DNA from: Amaranthus tricolor
Taxonomy: Eukaryota; Streptophyta; Magnoliopsida; Caryophyllales; Amaranthaceae
Assembly: GCF_026212465.1 (NCBI RefSeq)
Contig: NC_080053.1
Location: 11,431,176-11,495,175, forward strand
Length of the DNA: 64,000 nt
Direction of reading: 5' to 3'
The notes beneath the pieces are model-generated. The model saw only the letters and a list, made by a program, of their open reading frames with translations. It made no database searches and was not told the DNA's origin. This document shows, piece after piece, positions 1-10,783 of the stretch. A program made the position numbers and the translations under genes. How positions within the stretch are numbered: position 1 is the stretch's first letter; each line of letters opens with the position of its first letter.

Positions 1-224
1 TCGGGTCTCCTCTGCCGCCGGATCAAGACGTCGAGGCTTTTTTGGAGAATGTATAGATTTACAATTTTGTAATTTGATTTTTGCAAACATTCAACTCTGT
101 ATTTTGAATATTTTGATGTATATATATTCCTGATTATGGAGTTTATTCGTGGTATCCATGCTTTTGTCCGTGGCTTCTCTCGTCTGAGGCCGCGGAATAT
201 TGCTTAATCGTATTAGCAGAGGGC

Positions 225-730
225 GTGATTTGTCGATGTCACGCGCAGGCGACATCAAGGAGATTTTGTACTTAGAATATTTTCAGCCCTTAGACCCCAG
301 TAAGGGGGTCCGACTTGTCGATGTCCCGGTTGGGGGGTATCTTAGTGGGAGATTTGGGATTTTTTGAACTCAGGGACCCCAAACTGAGGGTCTGACTTAT
401 CGATGTCCAGGTTGGGAAACATCATTGCGAGAAACTTAGAATATTTTGAACTCAGGGACCCCAAACTGGGGGTCCGACTTATCGATGTCCCGGTTGGAAA
501 ACATCATTGTGAAAAACTTAGAATATTTTTGGACTCTAGGGACCCCAAACTGGGGGTCTGACTTATCGATGTCCCGGTTGGGAAACATCATTGCGAGAAA
601 CTTAGAATATTTTGAACTCAGGGACCGCAAACTGGGGGTCCGACTTATAGGTATCACAAGTTCGTTAGTGACAGAATAATTTGATAATGGGACCCCTCTC
701 AGGGGGTCCGACTTATGGATATTACTAAAT
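225..730. repeat. About 83-bp tandem repeat in the 3' region of the Tat element
   Basis: Clear units start near 366, 448, 531 and 614 (spacings 82, 83, 83). A degenerate unit starts near 284, and partial units lie near 225 and 690. Each unit contains GGACCCCAAACTGGGGGTC, itself a short inverted repeat, followed by CCGACTTATCGATGTCC and an AT-rich spacer with TTAGAATATTTTGAACTC. It lies between the integrase stop and the expected 3' LTR. Confidence 0.9.
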
Positions 731-965
731 TATAAAGATTTGCAAAAGAATTTTACTAAATATTTGCGAACATAAGAGCCGGATGATCTGAAAATAAAAA
801 CCTGTTTATTAATAATTGATAAGGATACAAGCGATGATTGAAGTAATTTTGAATTACAACGCAACTATGTTGCGGAATGACTGTAGTCGCGGATTGGTAC
901 TGATGAGTCTGTCACTGATGAGGCTGTTTATGCTGGTGCTTACCGATTGCCCCTTGCAAATTTTA

Positions 966-2272
966 TTAAATGAAGAATTTTTTCAAATGGTCTCCATTCC
1001 ATGGTCGGGGTAGTTTCTTTCCTTTCATGTCTTCTAGTTCGAAAGTTCCTGGTTTGATGACGTGGGTGACTTTGAAAGGTCCGTCCCAGTTGGCCCCTAA
1101 CTTTCCTTTCTCCACAATCTTTCCCGTAGCTTCTATTTTTCGGAGGACCAAATCACCAATTTGAATGCGTCTGGTTTTGACGTGGCGATTGAAGCTACGG
1201 ATCATCTTTTGTTTTTGTGCTATTGATCTCAGCATTGCGTTTCCTCTTGTCTCTGGCAGCAGATCTAAGTTTGCTCTTTTTCCTTCCTCATTTTCGTCGT
1301 GCGAGTAGTAGGTGACCCTTGTAGAGGGTACGCCTATTTCAACTGGGAGCACGGCTTCAGATCCGTATACTAAAGAGAAAGGTGTATGCCCCGTTGCGTC
1401 TTTGATGGTTGTTCGACTTGCCCATAAGATGCCTGGTAGTTCTTCATCCCAATTACCTTTGACCCCTCTATCTTCTTCTTAATGCCATTCAGGATCTCTT
1501 TGTTCGCGGACTCTACTTGACCATTAGTTTGCGGCCTGGACACTGAACTGAATCTGATTTGGATTTTAAACTTGTCGCAGTACTCGATGGTGTTCTTGCT
1601 GACGAACTGCCTTCCATTATCTGTTATGATCACCCGGGGGATGCCGTACCTTGTGATGATATTCCGCCATATAAACTGACAGACTTGTTTGTCCGTGATT
1701 GAGCTAAGGGCTTCCGCCTCTACATATTTTGTGAAATAATCAATGGCCACAATGATGAATTTGCGTTGCCCTTTTGCCGGAGGGAAGGGGCCAAGGAGGT
1801 CCATGCCCCACTTGTCGAAAGGCAGGACGACGTGCATGGCGGTCAAGTAATTAGATGGCTTCCTTCCTATCTTTGAGTGGTACTGACATTCAGGACATCT
1901 TTTGATCAAATACTCCGCGTCTTCTCGGAGTGAGGGCCAATAATATCCACTTCTAAGGACTTTCCCAATGACAGTTCGTACTCCTTGGTGTATACCGCAT
2001 CCACCTTCGTGTATTTCGCGGAGGATATAGTTTCCTTCTTCAGGGGATACGCATTTCAGGAGGGGGTGTGTATATGACTTCTTGTAGAGCGTTCCTTCGT
2101 GGAGTTCGAACCATCTGGCTTTCTTCCGGAGCATTTTGGCTTGACATTCATCTTGGGGAAGCGTCTAATTCCGCAAATATTCGATGTATGGCTCCATCCA
2201 TGTTTCTGATATGTCGATGGTATCGACCATGAAGTTGATGCTGGGGTTAGGAAGCACTTCCCAGATTATGTC
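966..2272 (-). pseudogene. Integrase region of the Tat element, broken
   Basis: This integrase would insert the element's cDNA into chromosomes. The first part (2134 down to about 1457) shows an H-H-C-C zinc-binding region (HEGGCGIHQG ... CPECQ) and the DDE core: Asp in GMDLLGPF, Asp in ITDNGRQF, Glu in GQVESANK. It continues the upstream gag-pol frame but is separated from it by two in-frame stops, TGA at about 2273 and TAG at about 2166. Near 1455-1457 one base appears to be missing, and the C-terminal part (VEIGVPSTRV to the end at 966) continues in another frame. Three separate lesions make it non-functional as read. The frameshift could in principle be a sequence error; two stops as well make that unlikely. 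Confidence 0.88.
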
Positions 2273-5200
2273 TCAAGCCGCGGATGTTTCTGCTGAGCTG
2301 GCAAGCTTTGCTAGGGAATCAGCCTGGGCATTCTGGGATCTTGGAATGTGCTCCAACGTGAACTTGTCGAATTTTTGAACAAATTCCTTTACTTGCTGCA
2401 GGTACATTTTCATGCTGTCATCTTTAGCTTCGAATTCCCCGTTCACTTGTCCAACAATCAATTGGGAGTCAGAGAAGGCGGACAATTTTTTGGCTCCCGT
2501 TTCGTAGCAAATTCTCAGTCCCATCAATAATGCTTCATATTCGGCCTCGTTGTTGGATGCTGCGAACTCGAACCTGACCGCCCTTTTCATACGGACCCCG
2601 GCGGAAGACACAATGAGGAGTCCAGCCCCACTTGCTGATTGGGTAGAGGACCCATCTACATACAACTTCCATTCCTGATTGGGTTCAGGATGATAGGGGA
2701 GAGTGCTTTCAGCAATGAAGTCAGCCAGAGCTTGGGCTTTGATTGCTGTTCGAGGCTCATATTCGATGCCGAAATCCGCCAGCTGGTTTGCCCAATCTGT
2801 GACGCGGCTTGACTTGTTTTTCCCTTCCAGAATCTTTTTCAAAGGTTGATCAGTCCGGACGATGATCTGGTGGGATTGAAAGTAGGGCTTCAATTTCCTG
2901 CTTGCCATGACGATTGCGAATATGACTTTTTCGACTTCACCGTAGTTTCCCTCCGAGCCACGGAATGCATGACTTACATAGTATATAGGAAGCTGTTTCT
3001 TTTCCCTTTCCGCAACCAGTACTCCGGATAACGAGTATTCGGAGACAGAGACATATAGGACTAGCTTCTCCCCTTTGATGGGCGAAACTATTTTTGGCAA
3101 GGTGGACAGGTGCTCTTTAAGTTGGCGGAAGGACTCTTCTGCTTCTGCTGTCCACTCGAACTTCTGTTGTTTTATTGTTTTAAAGAAGGGTGAACATTTA
3201 TCCGCGGACTTGGAAAGGAATCTTCCAAGAGCAGCCACGCACCCCGTGAGCTTTTGTACTTCTTTTACTGAGGTGGGGGATCTCATGTTCTGTATAGCCC
3301 GGATCTTATCAGGATTTGCTTCAATGCCTCGCTCGTCTACCAGGAAGCCGAGGCACTTCCCTCCGGTAACTCCAAACACACACTTGTCAGGATTGAGTTT
3401 CATTTGGTGCTTTCGAAGGGTAAGGAACGTCTCTCGTAAGTCTGCGGCGTGCTGGCTTGCTTGTTTGCTTTTTGTGATCATGTCATCTACATATACTTCT
3501 AAATTCCGTCCAATCTGAGATTGGAAGACCTTGTTGACCATCCTTTGATAAGTTGCCCCCGCGTTTTTTAATCCGAAGGGCATAACCTTGTAGCAATAGA
3601 CTCCCATGCTGGTAATGAAGGCCGTGTGAGGTTGGTCTTCAATTGCCAACGGAATCTGATGATAGCCGGCATTGGCATCCATGAAGCTTAATAATGCATG
3701 GCCTGCTGTAGAATCCACCAGATGATCTATCTTTGGAAGTGGGTAATCGTCTTTAGGGCACGCCTTATTCAGGTCCGTGAAGTCGACGCACATCCTCCAC
3801 TTGCCATTCGGTTTTTTCACCAAGACAACGTTGGATAGCCACTCAGAGTATTTGCATTCTTTAATAAATCTGGCTCTCAACAACTTCTCGACTTCCTCCT
3901 TGGCGGCCTCAGTCCGGTCTCTTCCTTGATGTCGTAGCTTTTGTTTTATGGGTTTATAGCCTGGTTTGATGTCAAGTTTATGACACGCGACACTGGTAGG
4001 GATGCCAGGCATTTCTTCCGTGCAAAAAGCAAAGACGTCGCGGAACTCAGCAATGGTGGCCACTATGTCCTGTTTGACCGTGCTAGGAAGATCTTTCCCT
4101 ACCTTGATTTGTTTCCCCTCGAACATGTCTACTTCCTCGTATCGTTCTATGGGGCGAGGCCTTTCATGCGTGCTGGGATTTTCCTTGTACACGCTCATGA
4201 CAGCTGGGACATTGTCTTCCCTTTTTCTTTTTGCAGGTGTCTCGGAAGACCCGCGCTTCAGGGTGTTGACGAGGCATTGGCGAGCCGTCACTTGGTCTCC
4301 CTTGAGAATGCCAACTTGTCCATTATCTGTCTCGAATTGCAGCAAGAGTTGATGGGGAAAGATTGCTGCCTTGATCTTATTAATGAGTGGGAGCCCCATG
4401 ATAGCATTGTAGGGGAAGTTGAGATCTACCACTGTGAACCGTATGGGCATGGTCCGGCTTTCACTTCTCTCCCCTACCCGTACGGGGAGAATGATCGTGC
4501 CCAACGGAATGACCTGACTCCCTCCAAACCCAATCAGTGGTTTGTCTAGGGGTTGTAAGTTCTTTTCCTCGAACTTCATCTTTCTCAAGCACTCCATTGT
4601 AATAAGATCAGCCGTGCTTCTCGTATCTACCAGCACCCGTCTGACTTTCATTTGCCCGATTTTAAGAGTGACCACCAGAGGGTCGGTATGGGGTTGTTGC
4701 AGCGGTTGGGAGGTCGTGGCATCGAACTTCATGACCGGTCCCTTAGATGCGGCCATGGGAGGTCCTTTCAGCAAAGTGTGGACGCTGTTTTTTGCAGCGC
4801 GGATAGTGGGATATTCCTCAGTGTATCCCCCAAAAATCATGTTGATAGTTCCTTGAGTGTCGGAACTTTCGCGTCTGGCTTCGTTCCTCTTGGGGGATCG
4901 GCGTTTCTGTTGCCATGGCCTCCTTTCCCCTTCTCTTCCAGCATCATAATCCCTCCTGTTGAGGAACCTGGACAGTTTTCCCTCGTCAGCCAACTGATGC
5001 AAGATACGCTTTAGTTCGCGGCATTGTGCCAGAGTATGGCCGTGCTCTTTGTGGTAATCACACCACAGATTATAGTTGCGCCTATCAGAGGGGGTGGTAA
5101 CTGGAGGTGGAGCTGGCAATTGATCTCGAACAGCGAAGAAAATGTCCCTCCTGTTTCGATTGAATATGGGGTCGTTTCCTCCATCTCCCAGATTCCGCGT

Positions 5201-6505
5201 CCTAGTTTCTCCTTCTGTAACATACACGTGTCGGGTTCGTGGAGGTCCCATATCAGATGGCGGTGTAGGACGACGCGGCATGTAATTCTTCTCTCTCCTC
5301 GAAGAATGCTCCTCCCTGTTTCGTGAGGATTGATGGGGGGGCCCGACATCTTTTTTCTCAAATTTTCGCCTTTTCGGATCATGTGCTTGACATATCTCTG
5401 AGGCCGTGACATAACTTTGGCATTGTTTCATGGCCTCTGCGTACGTCTTTACTTGACATTCAACCAACTGGAACTTCAGCCGTTGGGCCTTCATTCCATT
5501 GATTAGGGCGTTTAGGGCAACCGACTCCTCCAAATTAGTCACTTCCAGCACTGCCTCATGGAACTTCTTAAGATATGAGGATATGGACTCTCCTTCCAAT
5601 TGAGTGACACTAAGCAGGTGGAAGTTTGATTTCTCCTGCCTTCTTGAGGCTATAAAGTGGCCCAAGAACTTGCCCTCTAGTTGGGCAAAGTTGTGGATGC
5701 TTCCTCCGGGAAGGGAGGTGTACCACGTCAAAGCTACTCCTGTAAGAGTAGTTGGAAAGAACTTACACCATAACGATGAGTTGGTGGTGTACAACAACAT
5801 AAGATTCTTATACGCCGTCAGGTGCTCCTGCGGGCATGACGTGCCATCGAAAGCAGCCATGTTCGGTACCTTTATTTTCCCGGGATTGGGAGTATTCAGT
5901 ATCTCCATGGCCAGGGGAGAGACTAATGATATGGGCTCTTCAGGAAGGACACTCTTGTCGGCCTCATTCCGCGGTATGGAGGTGGGAGTGAGGGGACGGC
6001 TAGACCCCGCGAGTTGCGCCTTCTTCCTTTCCTCCCTTCTTTTATCTACCAGGGATTGGACGCTCTCAGACGTCTTTCGCTTTTTGCTCTCTAGGAAGGT
6101 TCGGGCATCTGGAGTGGCGGTTTTGGATTCGCCATCTCGTGTATCTGTCTTGCTATGGTGTGGGTAAGTTCTGGACCTTTCCCGCCTATTTTTATTGCGT
6201 CTACTGGAATGGGAAGTCCTCGAGTTCCCATCTTGAGATTCATGAGATTTTGGTATCTCTTGACGGGGCTCGATTCGTTCCTCTAAGTTCTTTATTTGGT
6301 TCGCCATGTCTTCCAGTACTCGTTGTTGAGTAGGGGTATTGTTTATGACGGCGCGGAGTTGTTCAGAGAACGCGGCCGTGAGATTTCGCGCTAGCATGTC
6401 CAGATCACGGCGAGTCACGGCTTGATTATTAGCGTGACCCGCTGAAGTGTCTGTATCTGTGCTATGCACGGTGGCGGTTTGAGTCGGGTTCTTCTTGGGA
6501 GCCAT
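2273..6505 (-). CDS. Tat gag - protease - RT - RNase H - archaeal-type RNase H polyprotein (stops before integrase)
   Basis: One open frame of about 1,410 codons. I chose ATG 6505 (MAPKKN), just after the primer-binding site, because the frame upstream of it runs into the LTR. Approximate residues: gag core 215-355, a zinc-knuckle-like C-H-H-C (CDYHKEHGHTLAQC) 482-496, protease 627-629, RT 860-1040 with YVDD at 1005-1008, a first RNase H 1140-1250, and a second RNase H 1280-1403 (LYVDGSS, NNEAEYEAL, SDSQL, NAQADSLAKL). Two oddities are visible. The protease active site reads DTR where DTG or DSG is expected. The first RNase H has LYVSVSEYS where a catalytic Asp normally sits, which fits its replacement by the second domain. 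The frame ends at a TGA before the integrase. Confidence 0.9.
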   Translation of the reverse strand: MAPKKNPTQTATVHSTDTDTSAGHANNQAVTRRDLDMLARNLTAAFSEQLRAVINNTPTQQRVLEDMANQIKNLEERIEPRQEIPKSHESQDGNSRTSHSSRRNKNRRERSRTYPHHSKTDTRDGESKTATPDARTFLESKKRKTSESVQSLVDKRREERKKAQLAGSSRPLTPTSIPRNEADKSVLPEEPISLVSPLAMEILNTPNPGKIKVPNMAAFDGTSCPQEHLTAYKNLMLLYTTNSSLWCKFFPTTLTGVALTWYTSLPGGSIHNFAQLEGKFLGHFIASRRQEKSNFHLLSVTQLEGESISSYLKKFHEAVLEVTNLEESVALNALINGMKAQRLKFQLVECQVKTYAEAMKQCQSYVTASEICQAHDPKRRKFEKKDVGPPHQSSRNREEHSSRREKNYMPRRPTPPSDMGPPRTRHVYVTEGETRTRNLGDGGNDPIFNRNRRDIFFAVRDQLPAPPPVTTPSDRRNYNLWCDYHKEHGHTLAQCRELKRILHQLADEGKLSRFLNRRDYDAGREGERRPWQQKRRSPKRNEARRESSDTQGTINMIFGGYTEEYPTIRAAKNSVHTLLKGPPMAASKGPVMKFDATTSQPLQQPHTDPLVVTLKIGQMKVRRVLVDTRSTADLITMECLRKMKFEEKNLQPLDKPLIGFGGSQVIPLGTIILPVRVGERSESRTMPIRFTVVDLNFPYNAIMGLPLINKIKAAIFPHQLLLQFETDNGQVGILKGDQVTARQCLVNTLKRGSSETPAKRKREDNVPAVMSVYKENPSTHERPRPIERYEEVDMFEGKQIKVGKDLPSTVKQDIVATIAEFRDVFAFCTEEMPGIPTSVACHKLDIKPGYKPIKQKLRHQGRDRTEAAKEEVEKLLRARFIKECKYSEWLSNVVLVKKPNGKWRMCVDFTDLNKACPKDDYPLPKIDHLVDSTAGHALLSFMDANAGYHQIPLAIEDQPHTAFITSMGVYCYKVMPFGLKNAGATYQRMVNKVFQSQIGRNLEVYVDDMITKSKQASQHAADLRETFLTLRKHQMKLNPDKCVFGVTGGKCLGFLVDERGIEANPDKIRAIQNMRSPTSVKEVQKLTGCVAALGRFLSKSADKCSPFFKTIKQQKFEWTAEAEESFRQLKEHLSTLPKIVSPIKGEKLVLYVSVSEYSLSGVLVAEREKKQLPIYYVSHAFRGSEGNYGEVEKVIFAIVMASRKLKPYFQSHQIIVRTDQPLKKILEGKNKSSRVTDWANQLADFGIEYEPRTAIKAQALADFIAESTLPYHPEPNQEWKLYVDGSSTQSASGAGLLIVSSAGVRMKRAVRFEFAASNNEAEYEALLMGLRICYETGAKKLSAFSDSQLIVGQVNGEFEAKDDSMKMYLQQVKEFVQKFDKFTLEHIPRSQNAQADSLAKLASSAETSAA

Positions 6506-6519
6506 GACTTCTTGTACTA

Positions 6520-6537
6520 TCCCCACAGACGGCGCCA
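6520..6537 (-). other. Primer-binding site of the Tat element
   Basis: On the minus strand it reads TGGCGCCGTCTGTGGGGA. TGGCGCC is the usual start of primer sites complementary to the 3' end of a plant tRNA (tRNA-Asp-like in many gypsy elements). It lies 3 bases inside the LTR edge and about 15 bases before the gag ATG. Confidence 0.75.
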
Positions 6538-6540
6538 AAC

Positions 6541-7259
6541 TGTTTTGGTAATGAAACGAGGAAGTGGGATACACTTGAAATACCTGGAGATAAGTAGAAG
6601 TGTGATCAAGAGAAGCGACTTATGAGAGGAAGCGACCTGAATTCCTGCAACACAACACGTTAGCCTTGTCCGGGGGGTGATCTCCCGGAAAACCCCTCCG
6701 ACGCTCAAGTTAGAACGTGGATATGAGAATATGGAGTAAGTGATTATAGAATGAATATAAAAAGATGCAGTGGGTGATATTATTGGAGTGTTGGTATGCT
6801 AATGAAGTGGAGTATGAGCAAGGATGCTTAAGAGGGTTATTTTTCAGATCCCCTCTCCTCTCTGATGGTTGTCCCTATTTATAATGTTGAAGGAGGAAGT
6901 TACTTCAGAGAGGAAAGGTGGAAGATCATGGGAGTAGTGGGAGTAATGGGAGGTGGACTGGTCATGGGAAGAATGGACAGTTATTCACCTTGAAACAAGG
7001 AGAGCCAAGCATGATTAAAGAGTGGAAGGTGGTGGGCAGTTATTCTCCTTAAAAGGAGGATGGCCAAAGAAGATAGATGACAGGGAAGTCAAGTATTCTG
7101 AAGGTAAAAAGCCCATGGGCCCTCCAAGGAAGACAGGAAGTCCAGCAGAAAGCCCATCGACCAAAAGTCAAAGTCAATCCGGAAAAGTCAAAGGGTATCT
7201 TAGTAACATGATGCTAATTAATTAATAAATAAAATAATTGAGTAAACAATACCATGACA
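6541..7259 (-). repeat. 5' LTR of the Tat element
   Basis: The inner edge is fixed by the primer site: on the plus strand the LTR begins TGTTTTGG at 6541. The outer edge is less certain. ...GTAACA at 7208 and ...CATGACA at 7259 both give TG...CA ends; I use the outer one. Without the 3' LTR neither edge nor TSD can be confirmed. A minus-strand TATA box lies inside. Confidence 0.65.
6874..6883 (-). promoter_or_regulatory. TATA box of the Tat 5' LTR
   Basis: Reads TATAAATAGG on the minus strand, about 370 bases before the gag ATG and inside the LTR, where the retrotransposon promoter is expected. Confidence 0.6.
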
Positions 7260-7369
7260 TATTTAATTTTCTATTTAAAAATTTTAGGGATTTTTGTTCG
7301 TCATTTTTTCTTGAATTTTGTTATTTTAAGGTTTGGTGTTCAATAATTTTGTATTATTTATAGTCATGG

Positions 7370-9138
7370 TGTAACATCCGTCTCTTTTTTTTTTAAAAAA
7401 AATAATAATAATAAATAAATAAATAAATAAATTTCAGAAATTTAAAAAAAAATATATAGAACTCCCCATTAACAAATAACTTCCCACTTTTCTCTTTAAA
7501 TCTTATAACTAACCTCATTTACCTATTATAAATTAAACTAATTACCCTTAATTCATTCACATTATTACTCACACTTTCTTTTTCTCCTATAAACTACTTT
7601 CTCCATCCTCCAATTGCTTAAAATTTAATCAAGAAAAGACAAGATTTTGATATTAAAGGTATGTAATTTCATCTGTTTATAATATTGTTCTACCAATTTC
7701 AATCCAAATTACACATTTTGTATTTGATAAAAAAAAAGTCTTTTAATTTATTGATTTCGATGGGTTGATCGGGGTATTAAATTGAAATATATTATTTTCT
7801 CGTGTAAAAAAGCGGATTCGTAGACAGAGATTATTAAGAGCGTACGTTGTCTAGGATCGCGTGACAAGGTGATTCTCAATGAACATCTAATTAGAACTAT
7901 CCTGTTAGTATTATTTGCTAAGTGATAATTAATGAGTTTAATAGGATGCATGCTTTTATATGACATTATTTTATATGATGTTATGTTTTATATATTCTCA
8001 AATTATATTTACTATTATATTTATCAAACTTGAATTTATAATTACTATTTTAATGAAATTTATATTATTATTTTGATAACGAAATTTGATACAATTTAGT
8101 TGAAAGAGAAATATTTATAATATTATTTTGATGAGAGTTATATTATTATTTTAATAATGATTTTAAATGCGATTGAATTTGGGAGAAATATATTATGATA
8201 TTAATATTGCAATTGAATATTCTTGAGATATATTTTTCTTGGGAAAACTTATGATCATAAAATAAAATGTATAATGTATGTTTGATTATATGTTTGTGTG
8301 CTCGCGAATAATTATTAAAATATATTAAATCACGTAAAGTGTAACACGAGCGAAATGAAGCTCTTATATTTGTTGTGATCCAAGTATGAGGGTGATAAAC
8401 AGGTTGTCCTGTTTGGTTAGTATAGCTGCCGACAGGTATTATTATTTCTGATACTTGATACAATGTTTGGTCTTCCTTCTATTTGTTGTGATCCAAGTAG
8501 AAGGGGTGTGCACACTAGGGTTACCTGAAACTACACTGCTGGCCTTGAATTATTTCCTGTTGATGAAGTAGGTATAGGGGTAAAGCCTCTGCCTACTAGC
8601 GTTCTCATTCTCTCAAATTAAAAATTGATTATGTGTTTTTCATTATTAAATATCAAATTAATAAATTGGTTTATGTGATATTATATATATTATTTTCTAA
8701 AATTATTTTCAATTTAATTATATATTATTTTCTTAAACTATTTTCAAACTTAATCGTTTTACGGGATGTAGTTGGAATTACTCAATTTTCTGATTTTGGA
8801 AGTTTTTCTTTTGTGTTTCTTGCATTCTTATGTTGCAGGTTATTGATTGCGTGGGAATCGTAGAGTGAGGATCACCTAGAAACATAGCTTTTATTAGAGT
8901 CGTATTTCAGTTTGAATTTTACCTTAAGTTGTTTAAATTTTATATGGACATAGATTGCGTTCAGTCTTTTCTTATATTGCTGTTGGATTTAAAGTTATTA
9001 AGTTATTTCTTAATCGTTAAGCCTTACATTTATTTTATTAGAAATAGATGTAGCGGTAACACTCCCATGAGTAGGTTTTGGCTCATGTTTTCCATTAACG
9101 GTGTTTTCAAAAGTTCGACCTATTATGAGGGGGTTACA
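7370..9138 (+). mobile_element. Solo LTR, 1.77 kb, 5-bp TSD CATGG
   Basis: Begins TGTAACATCC and ends GGGGGTTACA, with terminal inverted TGTAAC/GTTACA. The 5 bases before (7365-7369) and after (9139-9143) are both CATGG, the expected TSD size for an LTR element. No coding domains, primer site or polypurine tract occur inside, so this is the product of LTR-LTR recombination. The ends resemble Tekay/Del-type LTRs elsewhere in the window. No gene is seen in it. Orientation is assumed from TCCTATAAACTA at about 7585 followed by a pyrimidine-rich leader. Confidence 0.85.
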
Positions 9139-9227
9139 CATGGATTCTTCTTAGAAGAAGAGTTTAATAGGTGATGATGAACCTCTGTCATTGGTATTAT
9201 TTATGGTTTATTTATTGTGTGCTTTCA

Positions 9228-10112
9228 AAGTTGGATTTAGGGTTTCTCAAGAAGACACTTAGGATACATCAAATAGGTATTTAGAATACCTCAAGTTGGA
9301 GTTTCACAGATTCTCAAGCAGGGTTTTTCAGCATATCCAATAGGGTTTTACACCATGTTAAGTTGGCGTTTAGAGTATAATAAGTTTTTTAGGTGATATC
9401 AAGTAGGGTTTTTAACTCAAGTAGGGGTTTAATTAACTCAAATAGGGGTTTAGGGAGTGTTAGTTAGGGGTTTAGAGTACCTCAAGTAAGGATTTTCCGT
9501 AGCTCAAGTAGTGATTAAATGTATATAAAGTATGGATTAAGAGTATATCAAGGTGCCTAGTAGGGATTTACAATATGCTAAGTTGGAGTTTAGATTATAC
9601 GAAGATGGTGTTTAGGGAACCTTAAGTAAGGGTTAAGGTCCCAACGTATATTTCACTATTGCATTTGTAAATTATTAATCATGTTATAGAATTTCTTTAC
9701 TTCGTATTCTAAAGTCTATTAGCTGCATTGGCGAAGCATTATGCAATTGCGTATAGGATGTAGATTTGACTCCTACATAGACTATTATTGGCAGGTCATG
9801 AGTTTGAATAATTACATTTTTAGTGACAAGATTATCCTTCCCCTACTTAAGGTATCTTAAATCTCTACTTAACGTATCCTAAATGTCTACTTGAGTTATC
9901 CTAAACATCTAATATCCTAAAACCCTATTTGAGATATCTTAAATGTTTACTGGAGGTTTGCTAAATTCCTACTTGAGGTATCTTAAACTCTTACTTGAGG
10001 TATCCTAAATGCCTACTTGAGATTTATTAAATATCTTCTTGACATACTATAAACACATACTTGATTTATCCTATATGTCTACTTAAGGTATCCTAAAACA
10101 CTACTTGAATAA
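9228..10112. repeat. Foldback element: inverted arms made of about 22-25-bp subrepeats
   Basis: The left arm (9228-9636) is a degenerate head-to-tail array of a unit close to GATACCTCAAGTAGGGGTTT. The right arm (9834-10112) is the same unit in reverse complement (for example TATCCTAAATGCCTACTTGA). A 197-base AT-rich spacer separates them. The arms could pair into a long imperfect stem. No ORF or transposase is visible. Outer ends and TSD are not clear. Confidence 0.75.
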
Positions 10113-10379
10113 GCATGCAATTACACAAATTGATTATCATATTTTTTAATTAAGCTTTAACGGGATGGACCTCCAAAGCAATGTTATTAGGATTGAGATT
10201 CTACTTAGGATCGAGATTCTACTTAGGATCATAGAGAGGGTAGGATCAAAATCGGTAGAAACGAATCGTAGGATCGTGTAATCCTACAAAATATGCATTA
10301 ATGTGCTGTAGGATTACTAATTATCAATTATATTTGTTCTCTTTTTAAGTTCGTACATATAGAAAATTAAATGGACAAC
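10113..10379. other. Non-coding stretch with a short direct repeat
   Basis: Contains two adjacent copies of GATTCTACTTAGGATC near 10195-10230 followed by several GGATC-type words. No ORF is seen. It may be part of the small elements on either side. Confidence 0.4.
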
Positions 10380-10783
10380 TAAACGTTCATTGCACAAGGT
10401 AATATATACGGGCAACAATGTAATTCGTTGCACTAGATAGTTCTATGAGCATCGACTATTTTCGTTGCACTAAATGCCTTTTTAATGAGCAACGCTCAAG
10501 TTTTTTGCCCTTGGTAATTTCCTTAGACAACAACAAGTTTTGTTGCTCTACAGCATTTCAATGGGCAACAATCAAATTTGTTGCTCAAGACATTCTTTAG
10601 ATGTTGCTCAAAAGTAACGACAAATAATTCACAACTTGTTGCCCATAATCTTGTGCAACGACCCTTAAGCAACGACTTCACAATGAATATTTTTTCGTTG
10701 CACAATACTTCGAGTAACGAAAAAATAATTTTGCGCAACAAATTTTTTTGTCGCCCAAAAGCTTTTTTCTTGTAGTGGATTGG
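10380..10783. mobile_element. CACTA (En/Spm) element end region
   Basis: Ends in CTTTTTTCTTGTAGTG at 10783, the reverse complement of the CACTACAAGAAA terminus typical of plant CACTA elements. The preceding 400 bases carry many inverted and direct copies of short words such as GTTGCTC, CGTTGC and GCAACGA, the expected subterminal transposase-binding repeats. The matching left terminus is not found, so it is probably truncated. The left limit is approximate. Confidence 0.65.

Larger units (their letters stand above)
1..7259 (-). mobile_element. Tat-lineage Ty3/gypsy retrotransposon, 3' LTR beyond the left edge
   Basis: Minus-strand element. Reading from high to low coordinates the order is LTR, tRNA primer site, gag, protease, RT, RNase H, a second (archaeal-type) RNase H, integrase, and a long non-coding 3' region with tandem repeats. 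The RT - RNase H - extra RNase H - integrase order and the repeat-bearing 3' region are known hallmarks of the plant Tat (Retand/Ogre) lineage. No second LTR copy is seen in the first 960 bases, so the 3' LTR should lie to the left of the window. The element is defective: the integrase part carries two nonsense codons and a frameshift. Confidence 0.88.

Noticed and set aside
436..679. Repeat-containing peptides on both strands
   Set aside because: They come from the 83-bp tandem repeat, not from a gene.
3941..4549. 202-codon plus-strand ORF
   Set aside because: Antisense shadow of the Tat gag-pol frame; other plus-strand ORFs in 2.2-6.3 kb are the same.
9720..9800. Possible tRNA-like fold in the foldback spacer
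   Set aside because: No B-box or acceptor-stem pairing consistent with a tRNA could be drawn.
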